A stretch of 64,000 nucleotides of DNA from Necropsobacter rosorum (GCA_000751835.1 CCMQ01000010.1:1-64000), one strand, 5' to 3'. Numbered from the stretch's first letter, positions 38,364 through 48,997 are shown. Program-made: numbers and translations. Notes: generated from the sequence alone by a model not told the origin.

Positions 38364-39080
38364 ATGACTCCACATATTAACGCGCCGGCCGGCGCATTCG
38401 CCGACGTGGTCTTAATGCCGGGCGATCCGCTGCGGGCGAAATATATCGCCGAAACCTTCCTGCAGGATGCGCAGGAAGTCACCAACGTACGCAATATGCT
38501 CGGTTACACCGGCAGTTATAAAGGCCGCCGCATTTCCGTCATGGGGCATGGCATGGGCATTCCTTCCTGCTCCATTTATGCCAAAGAATTGATCACCGAA
38601 TACGGCGTGAAAAAAATTATCCGTGTCGGCTCCTGCGGCGCGGTACGCCATGATGTCAAAGTCCGCGACGTGGTGATCGGTATGGGCGCCTGCACCGATT
38701 CCAAAGTCAACCGTATCCGTTTTAAAGATAACGACTTTGCCGCCATCGCCGATTTCGGCATGACCCAAGCCGCAGTACAGGCCGCAAAAAACAAAGGTGT
38801 GGCGGTACGGGTGGGCAACCTGTTCTCCGCCGATTTATTCTATACGCCGGATGTGGAAATGTTCGACGTTATGGAAAAATACGGCATTTTAGGGGTGGAA
38901 ATGGAAGCCGCCGGCATTTACGCCGTGGCCGCGGAATTCGGTGCCAAAGCGCTGGCCATCTGCACCGTGTCCGATCATATCCGTACGCATGAACAAACCA
39001 GCGCCGAAGAGCGCCAGCTGACCTTCAACGAGATGATCGACATTGCGCTGGAAAGCGTATTACTTGATGATCAGGCATAA
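38364..39080 (+). CDS. deoD: Purine nucleoside phosphorylase DeoD
   Basis: Phosphorolyses purine (deoxy)nucleosides to base and pentose-1-phosphate, whose sugar is then processed by the upstream DeoB. The 238-residue hexameric-type enzyme shows [35 protein letters not shown] and the catalytic aspartate in [14 protein letters not shown]. It starts 12 bases after deoB and ends at an intrinsic terminator. Confidence 0.97.
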   Translation: MTPHINAPAGAFADVVLMPGDPLRAKYIAETFLQDAQEVTNVRNMLGYTGSYKGRRISVMGHGMGIPSCSIYAKELITEYGVKKIIRVGSCGAVRHDVKVRDVVIGMGACTDSKVNRIRFKDNDFAAIADFGMTQAAVQAAKNKGVAVRVGNLFSADLFYTPDVEMFDVMEKYGILGVEMEAAGIYAVAAEFGAKALAICTVSDHIRTHEQTSAEERQLTFNEMIDIALESVLLDDQA

Positions 39081-39089
39081 TCTCTGCCG

Positions 39090-39117
39090 CTCAGGGTGCC
39101 GACGCACCCTGAGTTTT
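39090..39117 (+). terminator. Rho-independent terminator after deoD
   Basis: A perfect 10-bp stem CTCAGGGTGC (39090-39099) with 39104-39113, CGAC loop, followed by TTTT. Confidence 0.9.
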
Positions 39118-39212
39118 CACGCCACAATGTTATCCGCCGGCGAACGCCCGGCTACAACCGCGCCGGCAAACCTGCTATAATCCGGCCAATTTTAATCAAG
39201 TCATCGATAGTT

Positions 39213-40589
39213 ATGACCCCATCCAAACATTTCGCAGCACGCATACGTTATATGCTGCACAAAAAACTACGCCAAACCCATCGGATTTCCCGCAAAACGA
39301 TAGAATTCGCCTGTCTGCTGCTCGGCGCGACACTGGTGGCGCTGTTTTCCCTCGGTTTCGCCAAACTGGCGGATCTGGGGCTGGAATGGAATGCGCAGTG
39401 GACGGCAAAATACCCGCTCGCCGTCTGGCTGGTGCTGCCGCTCGGTTTGGCATTGCTCGCCTGGTTCACCCCAAAATTCACGCCCTATGTGGCCGGCAGC
39501 GGCATTCCGCAGGTTATCGCCTCTTTAAGCCTGCCGCACGGCGCCAACAAAAGCAGGCTGCTTGCTTTCGGTCAAACTCTGTGGAAAATTCCGCTTACCT
39601 TTCTGGCTATGCTGTTCGGTGCGTCGGTAGGCCGCGAAGGCCCGTCCGTGCAGGTGGGCGCCGCCGTTATGCTGGCGTGGGGCAATTTCTGCCGCAAACA
39701 CGGTGTCGCCTTTAACGGTCTGAGCGCCAACGAGCTGATGGCGACCGGTGCCGCCGGCGGGCTGGCCGCCGCCTTTAACGCACCGCTGGCGGGCGTCGTA
39801 TTTGCGATCGAAGAGCTGGGACGCGGAGTGATGCTGCGCTGGGAGCGGCGCGTATTACTCGGCGTGCTGGCGGCGGGGTTTATTCTGGTGGCATTGCAGG
39901 GCAACAACCCTTATTTCCCGCAATATCAGGGGGAAAACGAGGTGCCGCATATGTTTATGTGGATTCTGCTATGCGGGCTGGTATGCGGCGTTTGCGGCGG
40001 TATTTTCGCCCGTTTGCTGGCAAAAGGCGCGGCCGGTCTGGCGCCGGGCAGACTCCGCGGCTGGATACGCCGCCATCCGATCACAATGGCGCTGATTTTA
40101 GGTCTGCTGCTTGCCGCCTTAGGTACCTACAGCAACGGACAAACTTACGGCACCGGCTATCATGTGGTGGCCAATGCGCTGGACGGCCAAGCCACGCGCG
40201 CCGATATCGGTATCGATAAACTGTTTGCCACCGTCGCCACCTACTGGACCGGAATCGCCGGCGGCATTTTCACCCCATCGCTGACCGTCGGCGCCGGTAT
40301 CGGCGCACAAATCTGGTCGCTGAGCGGCGGCGCGGTGGATCAGCGCCTGCTGGTGTTGCTGTGCATGGCGGCTTTTCTGGCGGGCGCCACGCAATCGCCG
40401 GTCACCGCCAGCGTGATCGTAATGGAAATGACCGGTTGTCAGCCGGTATTGTTCTGGCTGTTGATTTGCTGTTTAATCGCCTCTATCATTTCACGCCAGT
40501 TTAACCCGAAACCTTTTTATCATTTTGCGGCCGGGCGTTTCCGCCAACGGGTGCAGGAAGAAACGAAACAAGAAGCCAAAAATTCATGA
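39213..40589 (+). CDS. ClC-family chloride channel or H+/Cl- antiporter
   Basis: A polytopic ClC protein of about 458 residues. The three selectivity-filter motifs are visible: [19 protein letters not shown] (containing the gating glutamate) and [15 protein letters not shown]. In known family members these line the chloride pathway, and the gating glutamate marks a probable proton-coupled antiporter. The frame opens at 39096, but the upstream 39 codons overlap the deoD terminator and resemble no ClC, so I use the ATG at 39213; no clear ribosome site decides it. The stop overlaps the dusA start by four bases. Confidence 0.88.
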   Translation: MTPSKHFAARIRYMLHKKLRQTHRISRKTIEFACLLLGATLVALFSLGFAKLADLGLEWNAQWTAKYPLAVWLVLPLGLALLAWFTPKFTPYVAGSGIPQVIASLSLPHGANKSRLLAFGQTLWKIPLTFLAMLFGASVGREGPSVQVGAAVMLAWGNFCRKHGVAFNGLSANELMATGAAGGLAAAFNAPLAGVVFAIEELGRGVMLRWERRVLLGVLAAGFILVALQGNNPYFPQYQGENEVPHMFMWILLCGLVCGVCGGIFARLLAKGAAGLAPGRLRGWIRRHPITMALILGLLLAALGTYSNGQTYGTGYHVVANALDGQATRADIGIDKLFATVATYWTGIAGGIFTPSLTVGAGIGAQIWSLSGGAVDQRLLVLLCMAAFLAGATQSPVTASVIVMEMTGCQPVLFWLLICCLIASIISRQFNPKPFYHFAAGRFRQRVQEETKQEAKNS

Positions 40590-41578
40590 AACTGACCGAA
40601 AATCCACCGCACTTTTACCGCGCGCGCTTTTCCGTAGCGCCGATGCTTGACTGGACGACGCGCCATTGCCGTTATTTTCACCGCCGCTTCAGCCGGCACG
40701 CCCTGCTTTATAGTGAAATGGTGACCACCGGCGCCATTTTACACGCCAGCTATGATCATCTGGCGTTCGACCCGCAGGAAAATCCCGTCGCGCTGCAACT
40801 CGGCGGCAGCGATCCGCAACAATTGCGCCGCTGTGCCGAGCTTGCCCAGCAACGCGGGTATCAGGAAATCAATCTGAATGTCGGCTGTCCGTCCGATCGG
40901 GTGCAAAACGGCATGTTCGGCGCCTGTTTAATGGCGCATGCGGATTTAGTGGCGGAATGCGTCGGGCAAATGCAACATGCGGTGGACATTCCGGTAACGG
41001 TCAAAACCCGCATCGGCATAGACGATTCGGACAGCTATGATTTTCTTTGTGATTTTATTCACCGCGTACAGCAAGCCGGCTGCCGGGAATTTATCATCCA
41101 TGCGCGCAAAGCCTGGCTGTCCGGCTTAAGCCCGAAAGAAAACCGCGAAATTCCGCCGCTGGATTACGAACGGGTTTATCAACTGAAACGCGATTTTCCG
41201 CAGCTGATGATCAGCATCAACGGCGGAATCAAAACCCTGGCGGAGATGCAAAACCACCTGCAATATGTGGACGGCGTGATGGTGGGACGTGAGGCTTATC
41301 AGAATCCTGCGCTGTTGGGGTATGTGGATCGCGCCTTATTTGACGCCCAAAGCCCAGTAATCACCCCGCGCGAAGCGGTGGAAAGCATGTTCCCTTATAT
41401 CGAACAGCAGCTCAGTCAGGGCGTTTATCTGAACCATATTACCCGCCATATGCTCGGCGCCTTCCAGCATTGCAAGGGCGCACGCCAATGGCGCCGTTAT
41501 TTAAGCGAAAACGCCCACAAAGCGGGCGCCGGCATTGAGGTGCTGACCACCGCACTGCAATTTGTGGACACCGAATAA
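40586..41578 (+). CDS. dusA: tRNA-dihydrouridine(20/20a) synthase DusA
   Basis: An FMN-dependent reductase that makes dihydrouridine at D-loop positions 20/20a. The start ([20 protein letters not shown]) and the active-site [19 protein letters not shown], with its catalytic cysteine, are diagnostic of DusA. Further motifs are [24 protein letters not shown] and [13 protein letters not shown]. The 330 residues equal E. coli DusA. It is translationally coupled to the ClC gene. Confidence 0.97.
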   Translation: MKLTENPPHFYRARFSVAPMLDWTTRHCRYFHRRFSRHALLYSEMVTTGAILHASYDHLAFDPQENPVALQLGGSDPQQLRRCAELAQQRGYQEINLNVGCPSDRVQNGMFGACLMAHADLVAECVGQMQHAVDIPVTVKTRIGIDDSDSYDFLCDFIHRVQQAGCREFIIHARKAWLSGLSPKENREIPPLDYERVYQLKRDFPQLMISINGGIKTLAEMQNHLQYVDGVMVGREAYQNPALLGYVDRALFDAQSPVITPREAVESMFPYIEQQLSQGVYLNHITRHMLGAFQHCKGARQWRRYLSENAHKAGAGIEVLTTALQFVDTE

Positions 41579-41580
41579 GC

Positions 41581-41611
41581 AAAAAGTGCGGTAAAAAATA
41601 CCGCACTTTTT
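41581..41611. terminator. Inverted uptake-sequence terminator between dusA and asnA
   Basis: AAAAAGTGCGGTA and its complement form a 13-bp stem (41581-41593 with 41599-41611) with a short A-rich loop. It lies between convergent genes and can act in both directions. Confidence 0.87.
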
Positions 41612-41635
41612 GCTTTCACATATCGCTTACTGCGA

Positions 41636-42628
41636 TTACAGAATATTATCGAATTCCTGCATCACCGACTTCGGCCATACGCTGGATTGCACTTCGCCGA
41701 TATGCTTTTTATGCAGCAGCAACATCGCCAAGCGGGATTGCCCGATACCGCCACCGATGGAAAGCGGTAAGCGCCCGTTGATCAAATCCTGATGCCAGTC
41801 GAATTTCAGACGGTCTTCGTCGTGAGTCAGCGCCAACTGTTTACGCAACGCGGTTTCATCCACCCGAATCCCCATGGAAGAGATTTCAAACGCCCGCTGC
41901 AAAGTCGGATTCCATACCAGAATATCGCCGTTCAGACCTTTATAATCGCCTTCGGAGACCGTAGTCCAGTCGTCATAATCCGGCGCGCGCATATCGTGCG
42001 GTTTGCCGTCGGACAACTTACCGCCGATACCGATTAAAAACACCGCGCCGTATTCCCGGCAGATTGCGTTTTCCCGTTCTTTATCGTTCATGCCCGGAAA
42101 ACGTTGCACCAGCTCTTCGCTGTGCACAAAGGTGATGTCTTGCGGTAAGAATTTTTCCAGACCGAATTTTTGGCTCACCGCCTCTTCGGTTTCCACAATC
42201 GCCTGATAAATGGCGCGCACGGTTTCTTTCAGATACGCCAGATTACGCCGACCCGCCGGAATCACCTTTTCCCAATCCCACTGATCTACATACACGGAAT
42301 GGGTTTGATCCAGACTGTCTTCGTCCGGGCGCAGCGCTTTCATATGCACAAACAGCCCCTCGTTTTCGGCAAAGCCGAAACGCGCCAGCGTGTGACGTTT
42401 CCATTTCGCCAGAGAATGCACCACCTCGAAAGTGGCATCTGTGATCTGTTTCACATTTACTTGAACTGCTTTCTCAATACCCGAAAGATTATCTTGAATA
42501 CCATTGCCCACTTGGCTTAGGATAGGACCTTGAACTTCAACAAGTCCCAAATGTTCTGAAAGTTTGTCGGTGAAGGTATTTTTAGCGAAACTGATTTCTT
42601 GTTGTTGTAAAATAAATGACTTTTTCAT
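41636..42628 (-). CDS. asnA: Asparagine synthetase A
   Basis: Makes asparagine from aspartate, ammonia and ATP; it is structurally a class II aminoacyl-tRNA synthetase relative. The 330 residues match E. coli AsnA, with [16 protein letters not shown] at the start, [24 protein letters not shown] and the C-terminal [14 protein letters not shown] motif 3. It is divergent from its presumed regulator asnC across 159 bases. Confidence 0.97.
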   Translation of the reverse strand: MKKSFILQQQEISFAKNTFTDKLSEHLGLVEVQGPILSQVGNGIQDNLSGIEKAVQVNVKQITDATFEVVHSLAKWKRHTLARFGFAENEGLFVHMKALRPDEDSLDQTHSVYVDQWDWEKVIPAGRRNLAYLKETVRAIYQAIVETEEAVSQKFGLEKFLPQDITFVHSEELVQRFPGMNDKERENAICREYGAVFLIGIGGKLSDGKPHDMRAPDYDDWTTVSEGDYKGLNGDILVWNPTLQRAFEISSMGIRVDETALRKQLALTHDEDRLKFDWHQDLINGRLPLSIGGGIGQSRLAMLLLHKKHIGEVQSSVWPKSVMQEFDNIL

Positions 42629-42787
42629 TGTTATAATAGACCTTATCTGTCTGTTGCCGATTTCGGTTACATATTATTTAATAAAGGCAGGGCAGAACTC
42701 AATACTTAAACGCAAAAACAACAGAACCGCTATATTTTTTATAAAAAACAGTCGATATTTTGAAATAAATTTAATTCAGGACCAGAT

Positions 42788-43240
42788 ATGTACAATATTG
42801 ATAGCTTAGATCAACAAATTTTACGTGTTTTAATCAAAGACGCACGCACGCCTTATGCCGAAATGGCAAAAAACTTCGGCGTCAGCCCCGGAACCATCCA
42901 TGTGCGGGTGGAAAAAATGCGCCAGTCGGGCATTATTCAGGGCACCAAAATTCGGATTGATGAGCGTAAACTGGGTTACGATGTGTGCTGTTTTATCGGT
43001 ATTATTCTGAAAAGCGCCAAGGATTACGACAAGGTAATCCAAAAATTAGAAGGCTTTGATGAAGTGGTGGAAGCCTATTACACCACAGGCAACTATTCCA
43101 TTTTTATCAAAGTGATGACCCATACCATCGCGGAATTGCATGCTGTACTGGCAACCAAGATTCAATTGATTGACGAAATTCAATCGACGGAAACGCTGAT
43201 TTCCATGCAGAATCCGATTCTGCGTGATATAAAACCCTAA
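42788..43240 (+). CDS. asnC: Transcriptional regulator AsnC
   Basis: A 150-residue Lrp/AsnC-family regulator: N-terminal winged helix-turn-helix ([38 protein letters not shown]) and C-terminal RAM ligand domain ([21 protein letters not shown]...[15 protein letters not shown]). In E. coli AsnC activates asnA in response to asparagine. The divergent asnA-asnC arrangement is the same here. It lies 28 bases before udp. Confidence 0.95.
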   Translation: MYNIDSLDQQILRVLIKDARTPYAEMAKNFGVSPGTIHVRVEKMRQSGIIQGTKIRIDERKLGYDVCCFIGIILKSAKDYDKVIQKLEGFDEVVEAYYTTGNYSIFIKVMTHTIAELHAVLATKIQLIDEIQSTETLISMQNPILRDIKP

Positions 43241-43268
43241 CCATAAATACAACAATAAGGAAAATTTT

Positions 43269-44027
43269 ATGTCTGATGTTTTTCATCTCGGCCTGACTAA
43301 GGCCATGTTAGAAGGGGCCGAACTGGCCATTGTGCCCGGCGCACCGGAACGGGTGGAACGTATCGCCCGCCTGCTGGATAAGCCGAAATTTTTAGTTTCC
43401 ACCCGGGAATTCACCTCCTGGCTCGGTTACATCAACAATAAAGCCGTTGTGGTCTGTTCCACCGGCATCGGCGGCCCGTCGGTGTCTATTGCGGTGGAAG
43501 AACTGGCGCAGCTCGGCGTGCGCACGTTCCTGCGCATCGGCACCACCGGCGCCATTCAACCGCATATTAATGTCGGCGATATTCTGGTTACCACCGGCGC
43601 GGTACGCTTAGACGGCGCCAGCCGCCATTTCGCACCGCTGGAATATCCGGCCGTAGCGGATTTCGCCTGTACCGCCGCGCTGCACAAAGCCGCCAGCGAG
43701 GATCCGAGCGTAAACGTGCATGTAGGCATTACCGCCTCCTCCGATACCTTCTATCCGGGGCAGGAACGCTACGATACTTACAGCGGTAAAGTCTGGCGTC
43801 ATTATCAGGGTTCGTTAAAACAATGGCAGGAGCTGAACGTGATGAATTACGAAATGGAAAGCGCCACCCTGTTTACCATGTGTTCCGCACTGGGCTTGCG
43901 CGGCGGTATGATCTCCGGCGCCATCGTCAACCGAACCCAGCAGGAAATCCCGAATGAGGAAACCATTCACCAAACCGAGAAAAAAGCCATCGAAATCGGC
44001 GTAAAAGCCGCCGCGTTATTACTCTGA
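43269..44027 (+). CDS. udp: Uridine phosphorylase
   Basis: Phosphorolyses uridine to uracil and ribose-1-phosphate. The 252 residues (E. coli 253) show [50 protein letters not shown] and the [11 protein letters not shown] substrate loop. It has its own ribosome binding site (AAGGAAA). Together with nupC, deoB and deoD about 5 kb away it forms a nucleoside salvage set. It ends at an inverted-USS terminator. Confidence 0.97.
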   Translation: MSDVFHLGLTKAMLEGAELAIVPGAPERVERIARLLDKPKFLVSTREFTSWLGYINNKAVVVCSTGIGGPSVSIAVEELAQLGVRTFLRIGTTGAIQPHINVGDILVTTGAVRLDGASRHFAPLEYPAVADFACTAALHKAASEDPSVNVHVGITASSDTFYPGQERYDTYSGKVWRHYQGSLKQWQELNVMNYEMESATLFTMCSALGLRGGMISGAIVNRTQQEIPNEETIHQTEKKAIEIGVKAAALLL

Positions 44028-44043
44028 CGCGAAAGTTAAACGA

Positions 44044-44084
44044 AAAAGTGCGGTGAATTTTTTACTGAAATTCACCGCACTTTT
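44044..44084. terminator. Inverted uptake-sequence terminator after udp
   Basis: A long stem AAAAGTGCGGTGAATTT (44044-44060) pairs with 44068-44084 and is followed by TTTAT-type sequence. It lies between convergent udp and the DUF465 gene. Confidence 0.87.
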
Positions 44085-44100
44085 ATTTATTCACCGCCTC

Positions 44101-44319
44101 TTACTGCTGCGCATGTTTTTTCAAAATCGCATAGATTTCATCTTTTAAGCGTAGTTTTTCCTTTTTCAGATTTTCCACTTGTTCACGCGTGGCAAATTCA
44201 AGCTTCGCGTCGATATTCTGTACTTTTTGATCCAGTTCATTATGCTTATCGAATAAACGGGAAAAATGGTAATCCTCGGCTTTGAGTTTGGTAATTAAAT
44301 CACGAAATTCCGGAAACAT
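44101..44319 (-). CDS. DUF465 (YdcH-like) small coiled-coil protein
   Basis: A 72-residue helical protein beginning MFPEFRDLITKLKAEDYHF and ending in a Lys/Glu-rich heptad region (LKKEKLRLKDEIYAILKKH). This is the DUF465/YdcH pattern; no function is known. An upstream hairpin at 44341-44370 separates it from the phosphatase gene. Confidence 0.85.
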   Translation of the reverse strand: MFPEFRDLITKLKAEDYHFSRLFDKHNELDQKVQNIDAKLEFATREQVENLKKEKLRLKDEIYAILKKHAQQ

Positions 44320-44340
44320 AAGAAGCTCCTACAATAAGAA

Positions 44341-44370
44341 AGAACCGTATAACGGATGTTATACGGCTCT
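44341..44370 (-). terminator. Terminator of the phosphatase gene
   Basis: A 13-bp stem (44341-44353 with 44358-44370, core CCGTATAAC) with GGAT loop, followed on the minus strand by TTCTTATT. It lies about 50 bases after the phosphatase stop. Confidence 0.75.
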
Positions 44371-44418
44371 ATCTTATCGAAACTGCGCCATGATGACTGT
44401 GGCTGAGATCACAAAAAC

Positions 44419-44895
44419 TCAATTTAGCCCCTGTTCGCGACGTATTTTCGTCAACAACGCGTCGCAGCATTTATCCAATAATTCATAGGTTTGCTGGAAA
44501 TTGCCGCTGTACCAAGGGTCAGGAATATGATCAACGCCGAGATCAGGACAAAGGCTTGTGATCTGAAACAGTTTGTCGCTGTGCCGGCCGAACAGCGCTT
44601 CCAGATCACGCAGATTTTCATGATCCATGGCGATAATATAATCGAAATCCTGCCAGTCTTCCGACCGCACTTTACGGCTGACAAAGCCTGCCGCGTCGAT
44701 GTTGTGCAGCTCCAGCATATCCGCGGTGCCGCAGTGCATGCCCTGACCGTCATGCCAGCCGGCGGTGCCGGCGCTGTCGGTCGTGATGTATGCCTGCAAA
44801 CCGGCGCGTTTTATCTTTTCGCGCATCAGATATTGCGCCATCGGGGAACGGCAAATATTGCCCAGACAGACAAAAAGAAGCTTAATTTTTGACAT
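44419..44895 (-). CDS. Low-molecular-weight protein-tyrosine-phosphatase family protein
   Basis: A 158-residue LMW-PTP. The catalytic loop is C10-L-G-N-I-C-R-S17 and the general acid is the aspartate of IPDPWYSG. Bacterial members either dephosphorylate tyrosine kinases of capsule/EPS systems or serve other small substrates; no tyrosine kinase gene is nearby to indicate which. It lies downstream of the ngt terminator and has its own terminator, so it is probably independently transcribed. Confidence 0.92.
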   Translation of the reverse strand: MSKIKLLFVCLGNICRSPMAQYLMREKIKRAGLQAYITTDSAGTAGWHDGQGMHCGTADMLELHNIDAAGFVSRKVRSEDWQDFDYIIAMDHENLRDLEALFGRHSDKLFQITSLCPDLGVDHIPDPWYSGNFQQTYELLDKCCDALLTKIRREQGLN

Positions 44896-44911
44896 GGGTT
44901 ACTACTCCGCT

Positions 44912-44935
44912 AAAAAATCCCCGTGCGGGGATTTT
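44912..44935 (-). terminator. Rho-independent terminator of rimO-ngt
   Basis: A perfect 9-bp stem AAAATCCCC (44914-44922) with 44927-44935, GTGC loop, followed on the minus strand by six T. It lies 57 bases after the ngt stop. Confidence 0.92.
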
Positions 44936-44991
44936 GTATGTTGCGTTTTGCAGCTAAAAAACTGTCGTTTTTTGCACCGCACTTTGGCGCC

Positions 44992-46878
44992 CTAAACCGG
45001 CTGCGGCGCAGGCATATGATTGGCCTGCATCCAGTCCTGTAGTTTGGTGCGGAACACTTCGCCCATCGGGCTCGGATCCCCGCTGAACAGGGTGTTCAGT
45101 CCGTTGTTTTCGATAATATAACGGCGCAGCTGCAGGCGTTCCGCGTGATTTTCCGCCAGCCGAATCGCCCGTTCCACATAATCGTCCACCGTTTCGGCGA
45201 TTAGCCATTCCGGCAGGCCCAGCCGTTTGAACAGGCCTTCATCAATATGTTCATGCACTTCCGGCCCGGTTTTACACACGCCCACCAGCCCCAATGTGAC
45301 CATATCGATAATGCCGTTGGTGTTGCCGAACGGGAACGGGTTGACCATCATATCGCAATTGTGCAGCACCGCCAGATATTGCTGATACGGCGAATGCGGG
45401 TGCGCGGTGGCGCTGTCGCCCAGATAACTGCGAATAAAACGCGCCACATAAGGATGGGTAATTCCGCTGGATTGGCCGAGCGCAAAATGGAAATGCACTT
45501 TCACTTTTGCCCGATCGCGAATGGCTTTCAGCGCCTCCAGAAAATACGGATTCAGTTTCATTGTGGTGGAGGCGATGCCGATATTCACTACGTCGGGATT
45601 TTCGCGTAAACGATAATCCACATTGCTTGGCGCCAGCGCGGACGGTACATAAGGCAGGGCGTCTTTCGGCAGGCGCAGCAAGGTTTCGCTGAAACACTGC
45701 TCGGCGCCCACATAATCGTCCTCGACGATGACATACTCGATAAATTCCGAATGGGTGGTCGCCGGGTGTCCCAGCGCAATAGCCTGAATCGGCGCCAGAC
45801 GGGTATTGCTGGCGAAAATGGTATTTAAATCCATACCGATGCTCGGCATATAAAAAACCGCGGCCTGATACTTTTCACACAGCGCTTTAATGCTGCTCAG
45901 TTTGTCAAAAATATTATTGCCTTCAAGCAGATGGAATTCATCAAACACATCCCGGCCGGCCTGATCCACCGCTTCGCCGCCCAGACCGATCAAATAAAAA
46001 TGTTTGCGCGCCGCCACCATGGAGGTGGAATGCGTGCGGTAAATGGAATGGGCGGAATGAAAATGCTCCAGCAACACTACCATCACCGGTTTGCCGTCAC
46101 GATGCCCGATGTGGGTAATGGTGCGATCCTGCCAGCCGTTTTCCAGCAAATGCCGGCGAATTACCTGATTCAACGCTTGTTTTACCGCATGTTTATTCGC
46201 TGCAATATCATAGCTGCAATGCATATAAACATCGTGAGAAATGCTGCTCGGAATATGATTGAGGTTTTTAATCTGCGCCAGTTTGTCCGGGAACCACTGC
46301 AAAATCGCCGAACGCTTATTAAACGCCGCCGGCGTGCCGATAAAACGCGGTGACTGCAAGGCAAAGCACAGCGAAGCGCAAATTTCTGGATCCGCATTCC
46401 AAATAGCATCCAGATTTAACGAGACATTGGATTCCGGCAGATACAGAATGCAGAATTTAATCAATGCGGCTTTGGTCGGCGCGATATGAATATCGTTCGG
46501 ATCAGCGGCATTTTCATTTTTATTATATGTACGCAGCACATGATCGGCATTAATATAAGGCGAGGTGGCAAAGATCAACGCAATCCAGCGTTGAAAACCG
46601 AAAAAGCGCTGCGCACCGGAATCGGAAATTTCCAGTTTGGGATCGGCAAATAACGTGCTGATCGCCACCGCCATGCGGGTACAGAAATAGACGGATTTAT
46701 CCTGCTCCAAATGCGTAATCTGTTGCGGAAGATCAATATCAATGCCCTGAAGAGCGCCGAAATTGCCGTCTATCTTGCCTAAAATATCCAATAATTCGAC
46801 GCAGGCGGCTTCATAATGCTTGTTTTCTACCGCCTGCTCGAAGCGTTGCACGCTGGGTTGTTTGGTTTCTTCTGACAT
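44992..46878 (-). CDS. ngt: Cytoplasmic N-glycosyltransferase (HMW1C/ApNGT family, GT41)
   Basis: Transfers glucose or galactose from UDP-sugar to asparagine in N-X-S/T sequons, in the cytoplasm before secretion. The sequence follows A. pleuropneumoniae NGT closely throughout, for example KSVYFCTRMAVAISTLFADP, LPESNVSLNLD, ISHDVYMHCSYD, LEHFHSAHSIYRTHS, YMPSIGMDLNTIFASNTRL, IGIASTTMKLNPYFLEALK and NPFPFGNTNGIIDMV. It has an N-terminal all-alpha domain and a C-terminal GT-B domain. The frame opens at 46962, but the ATG at 46878 follows AAGGAA and gives 628 residues starting MSEETKQPSVQRFEQAV, like ApNGT. It is 16 bases downstream of rimO. A. pleuropneumoniae also has agt, an extending alpha-glucosyltransferase, in this locus; no agt is seen here. 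Plausible targets include the TpsA at 14.8-23.4 kb. Confidence 0.95.
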   Translation of the reverse strand: MSEETKQPSVQRFEQAVENKHYEAACVELLDILGKIDGNFGALQGIDIDLPQQITHLEQDKSVYFCTRMAVAISTLFADPKLEISDSGAQRFFGFQRWIALIFATSPYINADHVLRTYNKNENAADPNDIHIAPTKAALIKFCILYLPESNVSLNLDAIWNADPEICASLCFALQSPRFIGTPAAFNKRSAILQWFPDKLAQIKNLNHIPSSISHDVYMHCSYDIAANKHAVKQALNQVIRRHLLENGWQDRTITHIGHRDGKPVMVVLLEHFHSAHSIYRTHSTSMVAARKHFYLIGLGGEAVDQAGRDVFDEFHLLEGNNIFDKLSSIKALCEKYQAAVFYMPSIGMDLNTIFASNTRLAPIQAIALGHPATTHSEFIEYVIVEDDYVGAEQCFSETLLRLPKDALPYVPSALAPSNVDYRLRENPDVVNIGIASTTMKLNPYFLEALKAIRDRAKVKVHFHFALGQSSGITHPYVARFIRSYLGDSATAHPHSPYQQYLAVLHNCDMMVNPFPFGNTNGIIDMVTLGLVGVCKTGPEVHEHIDEGLFKRLGLPEWLIAETVDDYVERAIRLAENHAERLQLRRYIIENNGLNTLFSGDPSPMGEVFRTKLQDWMQANHMPAPQPV

Positions 46879-46894
46879 AAGCTGTTCCTTAAAA

Positions 46895-48226
46895 TTAGCA
46901 ATGACCCCACAAATCGTATTCATCGGCGTCGGTAATGGTAACGGCAATAATCTGGCCGACACGGATCACCTGATTGGATTGATTATCGACATAAACCAGC
47001 CCGTCGATTTCCGGCGCATCCGCCATCGAACGGCCGACAATTCCCTGCTCGCCGATATCATCCACCATAACGGCCAAGGTTTTACCGATTTTCTGCTGTA
47101 AACGCTGCGCCGAAATCTGTTGCTGCAGCTGCATAAAACGGTGGAAACGCTCTTCCTTCACCGCTTCCGGTACCTGATCCGGCATATCCGTCGCCACCGC
47201 ACCGTCCACCGGGCTGAATTTAAAACACCCGACCCGATCCAGTTGCGCCTCGCGCAGAAAATCCAGCAGCTGCTGAAAATCTTCTTCCGTCTCGCCCGGA
47301 AAACCGACAATAAAGGTGGAGCGCAAGGTCAATTCAGGGCAAATGGCACGCCATTGTTTAATCCGCTCCAGCGTCCGCTCGGTTGAGCCCGGACGTTTCA
47401 TCGCCTTTAAAATCTTCGGACTGGCGTGCTGCAACGGCATATCCAGATAAGGCAGAATTTTCCCCTGCGCCATCAGTGGGATTAACTCATCCACATGAGG
47501 ATAAGGATACACATAATGCAGGCGCACCCAAATGCCTAAGGAAGCAAGCTGTTCGCACAGGCTGAGCAGCGTGTTTTTAATCGGTTTGCCGTTCCAGAAT
47601 ACGGTTTTGCTGCGGCTTTCTTTGCCCTGATCCAAACTGTACGCCGAGGTATCCTGCGACACCACCAGCAATTCCTGCACCCCGGAATCCGCCAGCCGTT
47701 TTGCTTCATCCAGCACCTGCGTAATCGGACGACTGTCCAGATCGCCGCGCAAAGACGGGATAATACAAAACGTACAACGGTGATCGCAGCCTTCCGAAAT
47801 CTTCAGGTAGGCATAATGTTTAGGGGTTAATTTCACGCCCTGCGCCGGCACAAGGTTGAGGTAAGGATTATATGCCGGCTTCGGCACATACTTATGCACC
47901 TGCGCCATTACCGCCTCATAACTGTGCGGCCCGGTCACTTCCAGCACTTTCGGATGCACTTCGCGAATACGGTCTTCCTTCGCGCCCAGACAACCGGTAA
48001 CAATCACCCGCCCGTTTTCTTCCAGCGCCTCGCCGATGGCCTCCAGTGATTCCTGCACCGCGCTATCGATAAAACCGCAGGTGTTGACAATCACCAAATC
48101 CGCGTTTTCATAGCTCGGAATAATGTTATATCCGTCGCTGCGCAACTGCGTTAAAATCCGTTCCGAATCCACTAAATTTTTCGGACAACCTAAACTGACA
48201 AAACCAATATTCGGGGTTAAACTCAT
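46895..48226 (-). CDS. rimO: Ribosomal protein S12 methylthiotransferase RimO
   Basis: A radical-SAM enzyme that methylthiolates Asp89 of ribosomal protein S12. Cluster ligands are in the N-terminal MTTase domain ([25 protein letters not shown]) and in CDHRCTFC of the radical-SAM core; a TRAM domain ends the protein (PEIDGLVYV...DEYDLWG). 443 residues is normal. It is the first gene of the rimO-ngt operon. Confidence 0.97.
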   Translation of the reverse strand: MSLTPNIGFVSLGCPKNLVDSERILTQLRSDGYNIIPSYENADLVIVNTCGFIDSAVQESLEAIGEALEENGRVIVTGCLGAKEDRIREVHPKVLEVTGPHSYEAVMAQVHKYVPKPAYNPYLNLVPAQGVKLTPKHYAYLKISEGCDHRCTFCIIPSLRGDLDSRPITQVLDEAKRLADSGVQELLVVSQDTSAYSLDQGKESRSKTVFWNGKPIKNTLLSLCEQLASLGIWVRLHYVYPYPHVDELIPLMAQGKILPYLDMPLQHASPKILKAMKRPGSTERTLERIKQWRAICPELTLRSTFIVGFPGETEEDFQQLLDFLREAQLDRVGCFKFSPVDGAVATDMPDQVPEAVKEERFHRFMQLQQQISAQRLQQKIGKTLAVMVDDIGEQGIVGRSMADAPEIDGLVYVDNQSNQVIRVGQIIAVTITDADEYDLWGHC

Positions 48227-48320
48227 AAAAAATCTCGATAATCACTCAAACGCTTAATTGTACAAAATTCATCAATAAAAGGCGATAAATACACTGCAAA
48301 CCAATGTAAAGATTCGGCGC

Positions 48321-48358
48321 AAAAAAAGACCGCACTTTCAGCGCGCCGAAAGTGCGGT
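48321..48358 (-). terminator. Inverted uptake-sequence terminator of slyD
   Basis: Opposed USSs pair over 11 bp (48329-48339 with 48348-48358) around an eight-base loop and are followed by seven T on the minus strand. Confidence 0.87.
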
Positions 48359-48379
48359 AGGATTTTTCGCCGTTTTCAC

Positions 48380-48997
48380 TTAGTGCTTACAGCCGCCTTT
48401 GCCACCGCAGCAACCTTCATGGGCATGATGATGTTCATGGTGATCGTGGTGATGCCCGTGATGATGACCGCCGCAACCGCAGCCGTGACCCTCTTCATCG
48501 CTGTCATGATGATGACCGCCGCAGCACCCGCCTTCCTGATGAATATGACCGTGCGCAATTTCTTCCAACGTAGCTTCACGGGTCGCCACCACTTCAACGC
48601 TAAACAGTAATTCCTGCCCGGCCAGCATATGATTGCCGTCCACCACCACTTCGTTTTCACCCACTTCGGTGATCACCACCGGCAGCGGGCCCACATCGGT
48701 ATCGGCAATAAAACGCATGCCAACCACCAGCTCGTCCACGCCGACAAACACTTCTTTCGGCACGCGCTGAACCATATTTTCATTATATTCGCCGTAGCCT
48801 TCCTGCGGTTTGACCCGCACTTCGAATTTATCGCCGACGGATTTTCCTTCCAGCGCATTTTCAAGGCCGATAACTAAATTATTATGCCCCTGTAAATATT
48901 CCAAAGGCTGATTTGCCGGCGCTTCATCGACTAACACGCCGTCTTCGGTACGAACCTGATAAGCGATACTCACAACCACATTTTTTGCAACTTTCAT
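48380..48997 (-). CDS. slyD: FKBP-type peptidyl-prolyl isomerase SlyD
   Basis: A prolyl isomerase, chaperone and nickel-binding protein. The N-terminal FKBP domain begins MKVAKNVVVSIAYQVRTEDG, with the insert-in-flap chaperone domain (PQEGYGEYNENMVQRVPKEVF to VDGNHMLAG). The last ~50 residues are a metal-binding tail with clustered His and Cys (GGCCGGHHHDSD, CGCGGHHHGHHHD, GCCGGKGGCKH). In E. coli SlyD supplies nickel to hydrogenase maturation. 205 residues is close to E. coli (196). Confidence 0.96.
   Translation of the reverse strand: MKVAKNVVVSIAYQVRTEDGVLVDEAPANQPLEYLQGHNNLVIGLENALEGKSVGDKFEVRVKPQEGYGEYNENMVQRVPKEVFVGVDELVVGMRFIADTDVGPLPVVITEVGENEVVVDGNHMLAGQELLFSVEVVATREATLEEIAHGHIHQEGGCCGGHHHDSDEEGHGCGCGGHHHGHHHDHHEHHHAHEGCCGGKGGCKH

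Noticed and set aside
42564..42809. An 81-residue plus-strand frame across the asnA-asnC spacer
   Set aside because: It overlaps the start of asnA on the other strand and runs through an A+T-rich promoter region; no ribosome site or homology is recognisable.
44419..44895. A functional link between the LMW tyrosine phosphatase and TpsA tyrosine motifs
   Set aside because: The phosphatase has no signal peptide and is transcribed separately; proximity alone (about 20 kb) is not evidence.
48376..48660. A 94-residue frame overlapping the end of slyD
   Set aside because: It is an alternate-frame reading of the His/Cys-rich SlyD tail.
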